A DNA stretch of 43,483 bases from Firmicutes bacterium UBA1422 (GCA_002304835.1 DBPK01000010.1:47084-90566), one strand, 5' to 3'; numbered from the stretch's first letter, positions 15,336 through 24,108 are shown. Numbers and translations are program-made. The notes: generated from the sequence alone by a model not told the origin.

Positions 15336-16264
15336 TTTTCATTCCTTATCTTTTCAAGGACAGTTTCAAATTCATGGGGCAAAGGGCTTTGAAATTCCAT
15401 GTATTCCCCCTTGGACGGATGCACGAATCCCAGCAAATATGCATGAAGCATCTGTCCTTCGATCCCGTAGCGGTTCTTTTTCGGCCCGTATACATAATCT
15501 CCAAAAAGTGGGTGCTTTATATATGCCATATGTACTCGGATCTGATGTGTCCTTCCGGTTTCCAGTCTTGCTTCGATAAGGGTATATTTACCGAATCTTT
15601 CTATCACCTTATAGTTGGTCACCGCTTCCCTGGCATTCGACCCTCCCACAGTCTGTCTGAGGCGGTTTTTCGGATCTCTTCCCAGGGGTTCTTCTATCCT
15701 GCCCTCATCTTCAATAATATTGTTGTAAACCAGAGCTTTATATCCCCTTGTCACACTATGCTCTGCCAACTGTAGGGCAAGAGAACCATGGGCGGAGTCG
15801 TTTTTTGCGATCATTATCAGTCCGGTAGTGTCCTTGTCTATACGATGAACTATCCCCGGTCTTGTTATGCCATTTATACCGGAAAGCCTATTGCCGCAGT
15901 GAAAAAGCACTGCATTCACCAGTGTATGGGAATAACTCCCCGCAGCGGGATGGACCACCATCCCCTTTTGTTTGTCTACCACCAAAATATCATCATCTTC
16001 ATAAACTATATCCAAAGGTATATCTTCGGCTGCAATATTTGACTCTTCCGGTTCCGGAAGAACTATTCTGATTTTCTGTCCGGCTTTCACCTTATACTTT
16101 TTTGAAAGGCAGACTTCTCCTTCCAGAAAAACCATGCCCTTTTCTATTAATTTCTGGATGTGGCTTCTGGATATTTCCGGCAAAGAAAAAGAAAGAACCC
16201 TGTCAAGTCTGGTTCCGTCTGTTTCTTGGTCCGCTGTAATGTTAAAGATTTTTTCTTCTTTCAT
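15332..16264 (-). CDS. RluD/YlyB-family 23S rRNA pseudouridine synthase
   Basis: Makes pseudouridine in large-subunit rRNA. 310 residues: N-terminal S4 domain (TRLDRVLS, EISRSHIQKLIEKG), then a catalytic domain with HRIDKDTTGL carrying the catalytic Asp, and ETGRTHQIRVH. ATG 16264 lies inside the end of lspA (23-base overlap). A TTG start at 16279 is possible but lacks a ribosome site. The lspA-rluD pair is standard in Firmicutes (ylyB position). Confidence 0.92.
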   Translation of the reverse strand: MKEEKIFNITADQETDGTRLDRVLSFSLPEISRSHIQKLIEKGMVFLEGEVCLSKKYKVKAGQKIRIVLPEPEESNIAAEDIPLDIVYEDDDILVVDKQKGMVVHPAAGSYSHTLVNAVLFHCGNRLSGINGITRPGIVHRIDKDTTGLIMIAKNDSAHGSLALQLAEHSVTRGYKALVYNNIIEDEGRIEEPLGRDPKNRLRQTVGGSNAREAVTNYKVIERFGKYTLIEARLETGRTHQIRVHMAYIKHPLFGDYVYGPKKNRYGIEGQMLHAYLLGFVHPSKGEYMEFQSPLPHEFETVLEKIRNEK

Positions 16265-16703
16265 CTTCTCTTTTATCAAAAAATATCATATATATGCAAA
16301 ACAGCACTGCTCCTGCACAGATAAAAATATCTGCGATGTTAAAAACCGGGATTATTCTTATATTAAAAAAATCTACAACATATCCCCTTACTATCCTGTC
16401 CAAGAGATTCCCCATTCCCCCGCCCACTATCATTGACACCGACAGCAGTAGCATCGGTTTCATTTTTTTTCTGTATCCGACAAGAAATATCAGCCCCGCC
16501 GTCATAAGCACAGACGGAAGTATTATGAGAAGTGCCGGATACCCGGAAAGTATATTGTAAGCAGCTCCTTTGTTTTCTACATAAGTAAGATAAAGCACAC
16601 CATCGATCAGTGTCACGGGATGTGCCGGGTCAAGCCCGGAAGATGCCAAAGCCTTGATCATCTGGTCCAAAAGCACGATTGCTGCGATCAATAAATAATA
16701 CAT
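16242..16703 (-). CDS. lspA: lipoprotein signal peptidase (signal peptidase II)
   Basis: Membrane aspartyl protease that cleaves prolipoprotein signal peptides before the lipidated Cys. 153 residues with four membrane segments; the catalytic motifs GNLLDRI and NIADIFI each carry an Asp, and an ENKGAAY segment is present. The start at 16703 gives the usual MYYLL beginning; the longer frame to 16775 would overlap divIVA by 71 bases. The junction TGATATG has no clear ribosome site, suggesting coupling to divIVA. Confidence 0.93.
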   Translation of the reverse strand: MYYLLIAAIVLLDQMIKALASSGLDPAHPVTLIDGVLYLTYVENKGAAYNILSGYPALLIILPSVLMTAGLIFLVGYRKKMKPMLLLSVSMIVGGGMGNLLDRIVRGYVVDFFNIRIIPVFNIADIFICAGAVLFCIYMIFFDKREDERRKNL

Positions 16704-16704
16704 A

Positions 16705-17316
16705 TCATCTTTTGATATTGACCATAGTTTTTCTGTCTGAAGTAGAGGTGGCAAGATCTCTCTCGAAATCTTCATCCGAAACGGAGCCTTTTATCTTTGG
16801 AGCGGTGGCTGATCCCGATTCTTTTTCACCTATAAGACTCTGAAGTCTTTCATCATCGAATTCAGGGAACAGATCATCACTTAGATTTTCAAATCTTTCC
16901 AGTTCCGCTTCAAGCAGTCTCTTGTATTTGTCTCTGAAATCAACATATCTGTTTTTGAGGGTCATGCTTTCCTGGGCCAGTCTTTCGGCTTTTTCTTTTG
17001 CTTCTCTTACTGTCAGTTCCGCATCGAGTTCGGCATTTTTGAGAAGTATCTCTGCACGCTTTTCTGCGCTTACAGATATATCCCCCATAAGTGCTTTTGC
17101 TGCTTCCAGTGTTTCCAGAACAGCTCCTTCGGAACCTTTGCTTTTGTCCAGTTCATCCTCCAGTGCTACGACTTCTGCTTTAAGCCGCACATTCTCTTTT
17201 ACAAGTTTTTCAAGGTCCAAAGTTATAAGATCCAAAAACATGTCTACTTCTTCTTCTTTGTAGCCCCTTACTCCTCTTGTAAATTCTTTTTCTTGTATCT
17301 CTGACGGTGTTATCAT
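16705..17316 (-). CDS. divIVA: DivIVA-family septum-placement protein
   Basis: 203 residues. N-terminal lipid-binding domain ITPSEIQEKEFTRGVRGY then EEEVDMFLD, followed by long coiled coils (~30-150) rich in Glu/Lys/Leu. Localises to curved membrane at poles and septa. GGAGG precedes the ATG; it follows sepF by 3 bases. The ~45-residue C-terminal tail (FPEFDDERLQ onward) is less conserved. Confidence 0.93.
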   Translation of the reverse strand: MITPSEIQEKEFTRGVRGYKEEEVDMFLDLITLDLEKLVKENVRLKAEVVALEDELDKSKGSEGAVLETLEAAKALMGDISVSAEKRAEILLKNAELDAELTVREAKEKAERLAQESMTLKNRYVDFRDKYKRLLEAELERFENLSDDLFPEFDDERLQSLIGEKESGSATAPKIKGSVSDEDFERDLATSTSDRKTMVNIKR

Positions 17317-17319
17317 TTT

Positions 17320-17790
17320 TTACCTCCAAGAATCACTGTGCATGTTGTTGAAATCGAATCCTTTATTATCTATGCTGGAAGAAATATCCACGTTTTCAGG
17401 TGCAAAAACAAAAATATTATTTGCAACTTTCTGCACATTGCCGTTAAGCGCATATGTGGCTCCGCTAAGAAAATCAAATATCTTCCTGGCTGTTTCAGAT
17501 TCGATTTTTTCAAGGTTTATTATTATGGGTTTTCTTGTTTTTAGAGAATCCACAAGTTTGGGGCACTCTTCAAATCCTTCAGGTTCTATGACTACCAGTT
17601 TAAAAGGATTTGTCGTTCTTGACTGCATAGGCATCACTTTTTCTTTTGCGTCTCTTCTGTTGTATGCCGATTTTGTTTCCACAGGTCTTTTTTCGAGGGG
17701 GGCACTGCTCTCTGCGATCTCTTCTTCAAATTCATCATCATCGATCTCTTCTATGCCCACCAGATCCTTGAACTTACTAAATACTCCCAT
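17320..17790 (-). CDS. sepF: cell-division protein SepF
   Basis: 156 residues. N-terminal amphipathic helix (MGVFSKFKDLVGI) for membrane binding, an acidic linker, then the FtsZ-binding core LVVIEPEGFEECPKLVDSL, KPIIINLEKIE and FLSGATYALNG. FtsZ-ring membrane anchor. The yggS-sepF-divIVA order is typical of Gram-positive division clusters. Confidence 0.94.
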   Translation of the reverse strand: MGVFSKFKDLVGIEEIDDDEFEEEIAESSAPLEKRPVETKSAYNRRDAKEKVMPMQSRTTNPFKLVVIEPEGFEECPKLVDSLKTRKPIIINLEKIESETARKIFDFLSGATYALNGNVQKVANNIFVFAPENVDISSSIDNKGFDFNNMHSDSWR

Positions 17791-17800
17791 ATTTTCCTCC

Positions 17801-18466
17801 TTAATTGTAAACTCTTTCTCCGAATATGGCTGTTCCGATTCTTACAAGGTTGGATCCTTCTTCCACTGCCACCTTGTAATCATGGGTCATACCCATAGAT
17901 AAATATTTAAAATCCAGCCTTTCATGATTGATTTTTCCGTACTGATCATACTGTTTCTTGACTTGCGCAAAATATCCTCTTACCTCTGCCGGATCTTCCG
18001 CAAAGGGCACTACACACATAAGTCCTCTGATCCTTATGCTATTACAGCATTCAAGTATTTCTTTTATCAAATTCTCTGTTTCCTCTGTGCTTATACCGAA
18101 TTTGCTTTTTTCGGAAGCAGGGTTCACCTGTATGAGAATATCCATTGTGAGTCCTTTTGCAGCAGCCCTTTTGTCTATTTCTTTTGCAATTTTCATTGAG
18201 TCAACAGAGTGTATCATGTGAACTTTATCAATTATATATTTGACCTTATTGGTCTGCAAATGACCTATCATATGCCATCTCACCGGCTTTACGCTGTCAT
18301 ACTTTTCTGTTATCTCCTGGACTTTATTTTCTCCTATGTCCGTAACTCCTTCATCGATGGCTGTATTGATCTCTTCAGTGGTTCTGGTTTTTGTCACTGC
18401 CACAAGAAGTACTCCTTTGTCAAGTTCTGCTTTGATTTTCTTGAGATTCTCTTTTATGTTCTCCAT
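17801..18466 (-). CDS. YggS-family PLP-binding protein
   Basis: 221-residue single-domain TIM barrel like the alanine-racemase N-domain; controls pyridoxal-phosphate pools. Schiff-base Lys26 in AVTKTRT, GENKVQE, WHMIGHLQTNK, and phosphate-binding LSMGMTHDY. No racemase C-domain. The start follows the HlyD-like stop as TGATATG without a visible ribosome site, suggesting translational coupling. Confidence 0.93.
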   Translation of the reverse strand: MENIKENLKKIKAELDKGVLLVAVTKTRTTEEINTAIDEGVTDIGENKVQEITEKYDSVKPVRWHMIGHLQTNKVKYIIDKVHMIHSVDSMKIAKEIDKRAAAKGLTMDILIQVNPASEKSKFGISTEETENLIKEILECCNSIRIRGLMCVVPFAEDPAEVRGYFAQVKKQYDQYGKINHERLDFKYLSMGMTHDYKVAVEEGSNLVRIGTAIFGERVYN

Positions 18467-18467
18467 A

Positions 18468-19463
18468 TCATTTTTTGTCTGCTTCCGGGTTTTTTAGAAC
18501 TTCGTCATATACCTTCACAGTTTCTACTCCTTCTCCGTTTTCATCATAAAATATATCTTCCGCCAACAAGGTTTTTTCTCCGTCTGTTGCTATTGTTCTT
18601 ACTGGAACGAATTCATATTCTCCCGTGGCTTTTTTTATATATACCCCGGTAACGTCGCTCTTTGTTGTAAGGGCACTGTTGCTGACCAGAAGACCTCTGG
18701 TATCAGTGGTCACCATATACCCTTCCAGCATCCTGTTCTTTACAAAATCTTTGTAGTACCCTGTGCTCCTGGCTATTATCCTCCATCTTTCCCCCTCCTG
18801 CAGGATATTTTTTATACTGCAGGAAACACTTCCCGCCGGAAGTTCTGCCTTTACTGTGCTTCCTTCCTTATAATTGGGTATATCTCCTGACTCGACCCAG
18901 AAAAGAAGGAACCATTCACTGTTGTCGGCTATCTTATAAATGGGCTCCCCGGTCATCACCTTTTCTCCGGCAATATTTTCTGCAGGCTCATCTATGCCTT
19001 TGACTTTTGAATATTTAAGTTTCTCCATATTGTCGGGAGTGAAGTAGTTTTCATAACCGTCTATAGTAGTGGTGAATATCCCCTTTCTGGCGGCTGTGAA
19101 CTTACTGTCAGGTATCATTGAACCTGCAAGTCTTTTGATGTATTTTTGTTGATCCGACCCCTGCTCCTCATCTTCTTCTTTTTCTGAAACGGCCGGTGTG
19201 AATTCAAGTACCTTTGCTCCTTTTCTGAGAAGGGTCCCTTCATCGACCTTGTATTCTACGGTACCTTTTGAGGTTGCAGAATACACTGTCTCACTTCTTA
19301 TTATCCAGCATTTTATTTCGTGTCTGGCCTTAAGGTCGCCATACTCAAGTATTTCTGTTCTGGTCAAAGCTCCGGTCAATGTAGGTATTACTCCTATAAC
19401 AATATATAGTGCTATTGCTGCCAGTATGAATATAGATATAGTTCTTTTTTTTGGTTTTGGCAT
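18468..19463 (-). CDS. HlyD/membrane-fusion-like protein in the division cluster
   Basis: 331 residues with one N-terminal membrane segment (~9-30, ISIFILAAIALYIVIGVIP) and a large extracytoplasmic part. The fold pattern is that of a HlyD-type adaptor: barrel-sandwich halves around YSATSKGTVEYKVDEG and GIFTTTIDGYENYF, then ANSEWFL-like and VTGVY segments. There is no transporter gene beside it. Such orphans occur next to yggS/sepF in other clostridia as I recall it, which hints at an envelope or division role rather than efflux. Function unproven. Confidence 0.7.
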   Translation of the reverse strand: MPKPKKRTISIFILAAIALYIVIGVIPTLTGALTRTEILEYGDLKARHEIKCWIIRSETVYSATSKGTVEYKVDEGTLLRKGAKVLEFTPAVSEKEEDEEQGSDQQKYIKRLAGSMIPDSKFTAARKGIFTTTIDGYENYFTPDNMEKLKYSKVKGIDEPAENIAGEKVMTGEPIYKIADNSEWFLLFWVESGDIPNYKEGSTVKAELPAGSVSCSIKNILQEGERWRIIARSTGYYKDFVKNRMLEGYMVTTDTRGLLVSNSALTTKSDVTGVYIKKATGEYEFVPVRTIATDGEKTLLAEDIFYDENGEGVETVKVYDEVLKNPEADKK

Positions 19464-19483
19464 TTTATGTCTCCGTCTACATT

Positions 19484-20221
19484 TTACACTATATCAAGCA
19501 TTTTTTCCAATAATTTTCTCTCTTCTTTTGTCAGTTTGCCGGGATCCTTTATATATTCTTCAAAGAGATCGGGTCTTCTTTCTCTGGTGATCTCGAGGGC
19601 CTTTTCAAATTTCCATAAATCGATCATTTTATGATTTCCGCCCAGGAGTACCTGGGGGACTTTCATGCCCCTGTATTCTCTGGGTTTTGTGTATTGAGGG
19701 TGTTCCAAAAGGCCGGAATAAAGAGACTCCTCTCTTACTGAATCACTGTTTCCCAAAACCCCGGGTATAAGTCTGGCAACGGCGTCTATAAGTACCAGCG
19801 CGGCGGGCTCTCCTCCTGTCAATATGTAATCACCTATGGATATTTCTTCCGCATGCCAGTATTCTATTATTCTTTCATCAATACCCTCATAATGACCGCA
19901 GATCATAACCAGTTCTTTCTCTTCTGCCAGTTCCTCAAGTTTTGTCTTGCATAAAAGACTGCCTTTGGGAGACATATAAAGTATCCTTTTTTTTTCCGCA
20001 TCCAAAGATTCAAGTGCTCTGAAAACCGGATCCGCCATCATGACCATTCCGGCTCCGCCACCAAAAGGATAATCATCCGTTTTATTGTGTTTATCCTGGG
20101 TAAAGTCCCTTATGTCAGTTGTCTGAAGGCTCAAGAGACCTCTCTCAATGGCTTTGCCCAGCATACTGCTTCTTACAGAGTTGAACATTTCCGGGAAAAG
20201 TGTTAGTACTTCTATATTCAT
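19484..20221 (-). CDS. trmD: tRNA (guanine37-N1)-methyltransferase
   Basis: Methylates G37 next to the anticodon, preventing frameshifts. 245 residues with the trefoil-knot SPOUT fold: LTLFPEMF at the start, FGGGAGMVM, ICGHYEGIDERI, SIGDYILTGGE. The ATG overlaps the rimM stop by 4 bases. Confidence 0.97.
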   Translation of the reverse strand: MNIEVLTLFPEMFNSVRSSMLGKAIERGLLSLQTTDIRDFTQDKHNKTDDYPFGGGAGMVMMADPVFRALESLDAEKKRILYMSPKGSLLCKTKLEELAEEKELVMICGHYEGIDERIIEYWHAEEISIGDYILTGGEPAALVLIDAVARLIPGVLGNSDSVREESLYSGLLEHPQYTKPREYRGMKVPQVLLGGNHKMIDLWKFEKALEITRERRPDLFEEYIKDPGKLTKEERKLLEKMLDIV

Positions 20222-20709
20222 ATCATTCCCTCTATCAGTCTGACGATGATTTTCTTTTCTCTCATATCTACACGGATCAGAAATTCAGGCACAGCGGGGA
20301 TCATAATAGTCTTTCCTTCTTTGTCTATTATATTCAAAATGTCCTGTGCTCCGCTTCCGGACACATCTCTTAATACTCCAATATGATTATCTTCCGTATC
20401 AAAAACAGAAAAATCCAAAATATCTCTGACGTAATATGTCCCTTCGGGAAGTTTTTCCGTTTGATCCTCCCATATATAAACATCTCTGTCTTTCTGTATT
20501 TCTGCTGTGTTCCTGTCGCTTATGTTTGATACTTTTAGTATGACGATTTTCCCTTTATAGCGGACTTTTTCTATTTTCAATTCCTGTTCGTCTATAAATA
20601 TTCTATCAAGAGACTGAAACAATTTTATATTTTCCAGGTAACTGTATACTTTTATTTCGCCTTTTAGACCAACTGCACCTGTCACATACCCTATCCTGAT
20701 TTTTACCAT
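20218..20709 (-). CDS. rimM: 16S rRNA processing factor RimM
   Basis: Helps mature the 30S head and binds S19. 163 residues: IGYVTGAVGLKGEIKVYS at the start, PRC-barrel C-domain (GTYYVRDILDFSV, IPAVPEFLIRVD). I chose ATG 20709: the in-frame ATG at 20736 would lie within the stable hairpin at 20730-20756 and would add nine residues foreign to the family. Confidence 0.92.
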   Translation of the reverse strand: MVKIRIGYVTGAVGLKGEIKVYSYLENIKLFQSLDRIFIDEQELKIEKVRYKGKIVILKVSNISDRNTAEIQKDRDVYIWEDQTEKLPEGTYYVRDILDFSVFDTEDNHIGVLRDVSGSGAQDILNIIDKEGKTIMIPAVPEFLIRVDMREKKIIVRLIEGMI

Positions 20710-20729
20710 TTTTTTCTCATTATTTATAA

Positions 20730-20756
20730 GGCACATATATCTTTTATATACGTGCC
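20730..20756 (-). other. intercistronic RNA hairpin between khpA and rimM
   Basis: In the minus-strand RNA the arms GGCACGUAUAU and AUAUAUGUGCC pair over 11 positions, with a G-U wobble, around a 5-base loop. On the opposite strand the same position is an A-C mismatch, so the structure is better in the sense mRNA. No T-run follows in the sense direction; thus not a terminator but a possible stabiliser or processing site. Confidence 0.55.
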
Positions 20757-20761
20757 TTTTT

Positions 20762-20992
20762 TCACTGGATTATTTCAACTACTACTTTTTTGCCGGACTT
20801 TGTAGCCGCTGCCTTGACAACAGTCCTCAAAGCCTTTGCGATCCTGCCCTGCTTACCTATGACCTTGCCCATATCATCCGGAGCCACCTTAAGCTGCACC
20901 ACCGTCGTGTTGTTGTCGGTAGTTTCCGAAACTTCCACGGCATCGGGATCATCAACAAGGGATCTGGCAATTACTTCAACCAATTCTACCAT
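20762..20992 (-). CDS. khpA: KH-domain RNA-binding protein KhpA
   Basis: 76 residues; single KH domain with the RNA-binding loop GKVIGKQGRIAKALR. In pneumococci KhpA works with KhpB/Jag on small RNAs and division. Position between rpsP and rimM (ylqC in B. subtilis) confirms identity. Confidence 0.93.
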   Translation of the reverse strand: MVELVEVIARSLVDDPDAVEVSETTDNNTTVVQLKVAPDDMGKVIGKQGRIAKALRTVVKAAATKSGKKVVVEIIQ

Positions 20993-21013
20993 TAGTCTGC
21001 ACCATTTCCTTTA

Positions 21014-21253
21014 CTACAGTATACCTGCTTTTTTGAAAAGACTTCTTACTGTTTCTGTGGGCCTGGCACCATCATCTATCCATTTTTTTGCTTTATCTCC
21101 GTCTACCTTGATTTCAGCCGGGTCTGCAAGGGGATTGTAGTACCCGATCTCTTCGATAAACTTTCCGTCTCTGGGTGCACGGCCGTCTGCAACGACTATT
21201 CTATAAAAAGGTTTTTTCTTTGCACCTATTCTTTTAAGTCTGATTTTTACCAT
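21014..21253 (-). CDS. rpsP: 30S ribosomal protein S16
   Basis: 79 residues starting MVKIRLKRIGAKKKPFYRIV, the family start. AGGAGG lies 8 bases upstream of ATG 21253; the frame extends to 21319 but that would overlap ffh. Contains the typical IGYYNPL and PTETVRSLFKKAGI. Confidence 0.97.
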   Translation of the reverse strand: MVKIRLKRIGAKKKPFYRIVVADGRAPRDGKFIEEIGYYNPLADPAEIKVDGDKAKKWIDDGARPTETVRSLFKKAGIL

Positions 21254-21284
21254 TTTTGTTTTCCTCCTAAAATATGTTTTTTTA

Positions 21285-22619
21285 TTATAAACCTCTGAAC
21301 ATCCTGGGCATTTTTGCACCGGGTCTTGCCATGGTTTTCATCATTTTCTTTGCCTCTTCATATTTTTTGATCAGGCTGTTTATTCTGCTTACCGGCTGTC
21401 CACTGCCGGCTGCTATTCGTTTTCTTCTGCTGGCGTTCAAAATCGACGGGTCACGTCTTTCTTCCTTTGTCATCGAATATATTATGGACTCCATCTGAAG
21501 AAACTCCTTTTCTCCCTTGTCCACATCCACATCTTTCATCTGCTTTGTTCCGGCACCCGGCAGCATTTCCATCATTTTTGCAAGTCCGCCCATCTGTCTG
21601 ATCTGGCCCATCTGTTCAAGAAAGTCTTCCAATGTGAATTCGTTTTTTCGAAGTTTCTTTTCCAGCTTTCTGTTTTGATCTTCGTCAAAGGCCTCCTCGG
21701 CTTTTTCTATGAGAGATAGCATGTCTCCCATTCCCAGGATCCTGCCGGCCATCCTTTCCGGATGGAAGGGTTCCAGGTTTTCTATTTTTTCACCCATGCC
21801 AATGAACTTGATGGGTTTTCCTGTGACTTTTTTTGTGGAAAGTGCTGCGCCACCACGGGAGTCACCATCCATCTTTGTCATTATTATGCCGTCGATACCA
21901 AGTTTGCTGTTGAATCCTTCTGCAGCATTGACCGCGTCCTGTCCTGTCAAAGCATCAACTACCAGAAGTATTTCGTGGGGTCTTACTGATTTTTTTATCA
22001 CATCCAGCTCTTCCATGAGTTTTTCATCTATCTGAAGTCTGCCGGCTGTGTCTATTATAAGTACATTGAAGCCCTTAAGTTCCGCTTCTTTTTTCGCTTT
22101 TTTTGCTATTTCCTCGGGATTTTTGCTGTCTCTCATGGAAAAAACAGGTATGTCTGCTGATTTGCCCACTATTTCCAGCTGATCTATAGCCGCCGGCCTG
22201 TATATGTCACATGCACAAAGCATGGGTTTCTTCCCGTTTTTTTTCAACCATAAAGCCAGTTTTCCGCATGTTGTTGTCTTGCCTGTACCCTGAAGCCCCA
22301 CCATCATTATGACCGTAAACCCGGAGGACGAATAGGTCAGTTTGCTGCCGGATCCGCCCATCAGATCCGTAAGCTGGTCATTTACTATTTTGATGACCTG
22401 CTGTGCGGGGGTAAGGCTTTTCATGACTTCTGCCCCCAAGGCTTTTTCTTTTACCGATGCTACGAATTCTTTTACCACCTTAAAGTTCACATCGGCTTCA
22501 AGAAGTGCAAGTTTTACTTCTCTCATTGCCTCATCTATGTCAGACTCAGTTAAGGACCCTTTGTTTTTAAGACCCTTGAACACGCCCTGCAGTTTTTCGC
22601 TTAATCCTTCAAATGCCAT
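21285..22619 (-). CDS. ffh: signal recognition particle GTPase Ffh
   Basis: Binds signal sequences and SRP RNA and targets ribosomes to FtsY. 444 residues: N-domain helices, GTPase motifs GLQGTGKTTT, DTAGRLQIDE and TKMDGDSRGG, and a Met-rich M domain (LEQMGQIRQMGGLAKMMEML) with the RNA-binding SRRKRIAAGSG. 8 bases after ylxM. Confidence 0.97.
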   Translation of the reverse strand: MAFEGLSEKLQGVFKGLKNKGSLTESDIDEAMREVKLALLEADVNFKVVKEFVASVKEKALGAEVMKSLTPAQQVIKIVNDQLTDLMGGSGSKLTYSSSGFTVIMMVGLQGTGKTTTCGKLALWLKKNGKKPMLCACDIYRPAAIDQLEIVGKSADIPVFSMRDSKNPEEIAKKAKKEAELKGFNVLIIDTAGRLQIDEKLMEELDVIKKSVRPHEILLVVDALTGQDAVNAAEGFNSKLGIDGIIMTKMDGDSRGGAALSTKKVTGKPIKFIGMGEKIENLEPFHPERMAGRILGMGDMLSLIEKAEEAFDEDQNRKLEKKLRKNEFTLEDFLEQMGQIRQMGGLAKMMEMLPGAGTKQMKDVDVDKGEKEFLQMESIIYSMTKEERRDPSILNASRRKRIAAGSGQPVSRINSLIKKYEEAKKMMKTMARPGAKMPRMFRGL

Positions 22620-22627
22620 TTCGTTTC

Positions 22628-22984
22628 CTACTCATTTATTTCATCTATTATTTTCTTGATGCTGTTAAGTTTATTTTTTGATACTTTATCAATATTTTTT
22701 TCACTGATCATCCGGTCTATTATATCGTCTATTTTCTTCACTGCTCCATCGGTTTTTTTGAATTTTGTAACAAGTCCCAGTTTGGTTTCATATCCGGTCA
22801 ATGTTTTTTCTGCACTTTTTAGTGTATCATGAACCCCCTGCCTGCTTATACCGAACTCCTGGGCTATTTCCGACAGGGAAAGATTTTCTTCGTGATAAAG
22901 TTTCATTACCTGTTGCTGTCTGTCCGTAAGAAGCTGTCCGTAAAAATCATGCAACAGGCTTATTTCTGTTATTTTATCAAACAT
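22628..22984 (-). CDS. ylxM: YlxM-family SRP-associated helix-turn-helix protein
   Basis: 118 residues from ATG 22984. Sigma-70-region-4-like HTH: LLTDRQQQVMKLYHEENLS, then IAQEFGISRQGVHDTLK. YlxM proteins act with Ffh in streptococci and stimulate SRP function. The frame extends to a TTG at 23020, but that TTG belongs to the promoter's TTGACA, so it is not a start. The ATG has no ribosome site and lies about where the transcript should begin. Confidence 0.88.
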   Translation of the reverse strand: MFDKITEISLLHDFYGQLLTDRQQQVMKLYHEENLSLSEIAQEFGISRQGVHDTLKSAEKTLTGYETKLGLVTKFKKTDGAVKKIDDIIDRMISEKNIDKVSKNKLNSIKKIIDEINE

Positions 22985-22991
22985 ACTATGT

Positions 22992-23020
22992 AATTTACCA
23001 CAAAACAAAAGAGCTGTCAA
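22992..23020 (-). promoter_or_regulatory. promoter of the ylxM-ffh operon
   Basis: -35 TTGACA (23015-23020), 17-base spacer, -10 TAAATT (22992-22997). Only seven bases separate the -10 from ATG 22984, so the predicted message is leaderless or nearly so. The -35 is part of the 3' arm of the terminator at 23002-23040. Confidence 0.7.
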
Positions 23021-23040
23021 GTATTACGCCTTGTCAGCTC
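23002..23040 (-). terminator. terminator after sppA, overlapping the ylxM -35
   Basis: Minus strand: stem GAGCTGACAAG/CTTGACAGCTC, 11 positions with one A-A mismatch, 8-base loop, then TTTTGTTTTG. It lies 18 bases beyond the sppA stop. Confidence 0.8.
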
Positions 23041-23057
23041 CTTGATATTCTTTGTTT

Positions 23058-24086
23058 CTACTTCAGTTTCTCACAAATATATGCTACAGGATAATCTCCA
23101 TTTTCATTTACTATGCCGAGAAGTTTTTCAAGGTCGCTCCCGCTTTCTTTTGAGGCTGATATTTTCATAAACAGCTGATCAATAAGGCTCTCTTCAGGCG
23201 GATAGACTTCATATATCTCACATGACCCCAGATCATTTTGTTTTTTCATATCATTTGCAGCATCATCAAAGGTTCCTATTTCATCTATCAGTCCGTTTCT
23301 CTTTGCCTGGGATGCAGAATATATCCTTCCGTCAGCAAGTTTTTTCACATTACCGGTACTCATGCCCCTGCCGTCGGCAACGATATCCACAAACTGTTCA
23401 TATGCTTCATCAACAAGTTTCTGCCATATTTCCTTTTCTTCGCTGCTCATGGGCTCGGTCATGCTGCCCATGGATTTGTTGTTGCCGGAATCAATTGTTA
23501 CTGTTCGGATGCCGTACTTTTGAAGGAGACCGGAGATATCATAAAAAGTACCCACTGTAACCCCTATTGATCCGGTCCAGCAGTTTCTGCTGGCAAAGAT
23601 CTTATCCGCTGCCGCGGAAAGATAGTATCCGCCGGAAGCCGCCATGGACCCCATATATGCATAAACGGGCCTTTCAGTCTTTTTTTTGTATTCTTTTATC
23701 TTCAGATAAAGTTCATCCGTTTCATAAACGGATCCTCCGGGTGAATCAACAAAAACTATCAGGCCTTTGTTCTCTTCGTTTTCTATGGCTTCGTCTATAC
23801 TATCCATGGTGAACTGATGATCATACAAAAGAGGCTCTGAAAGAAAACTGCCGGAGGTGGCGGTGCCAATGATCCCATCAACATGTATGACCGCTATATG
23901 ATCTTCTGAAACATATGAATAATCGGTCTGCTGTGATCCTCCTGACATATCGAAACCGAAAAGTCCCGCGGCCCTGTTTATTGGATCGCCTCCGACAGCT
24001 CCGAAAATCAGACCCAGAGCAATAAGCCCTCCAAGTATAGAACCAAGTATTATGAGCGGCTTTTTCATTTTTGATTTTTTTTCCAT
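23058..24086 (-). CDS. sppA: signal peptide peptidase SppA
   Basis: Membrane-bound Ser/Lys protease that degrades cleaved signal peptides. 342 residues; one N-terminal membrane helix (~9-31); nucleophile Ser151 in AASGGYY and general base Lys204 in NNKSMGS, a 53-residue spacing close to that of the B. subtilis enzyme. Single S49 domain (short form). Confidence 0.93.
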   Translation of the reverse strand: MEKKSKMKKPLIILGSILGGLIALGLIFGAVGGDPINRAAGLFGFDMSGGSQQTDYSYVSEDHIAVIHVDGIIGTATSGSFLSEPLLYDHQFTMDSIDEAIENEENKGLIVFVDSPGGSVYETDELYLKIKEYKKKTERPVYAYMGSMAASGGYYLSAAADKIFASRNCWTGSIGVTVGTFYDISGLLQKYGIRTVTIDSGNNKSMGSMTEPMSSEEKEIWQKLVDEAYEQFVDIVADGRGMSTGNVKKLADGRIYSASQAKRNGLIDEIGTFDDAANDMKKQNDLGSCEIYEVYPPEESLIDQLFMKISASKESGSDLEKLLGIVNENGDYPVAYICEKLK

Positions 24087-24108
24087 ATGATTTTTCCTTT
24101 TTTATACT

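Noticed and set aside
20730..20762. Terminator on the + strand (hairpin followed by six T)
   Set aside because: No + strand gene precedes it; the stem has a mismatch on that strand and pairs better in the sense mRNA.
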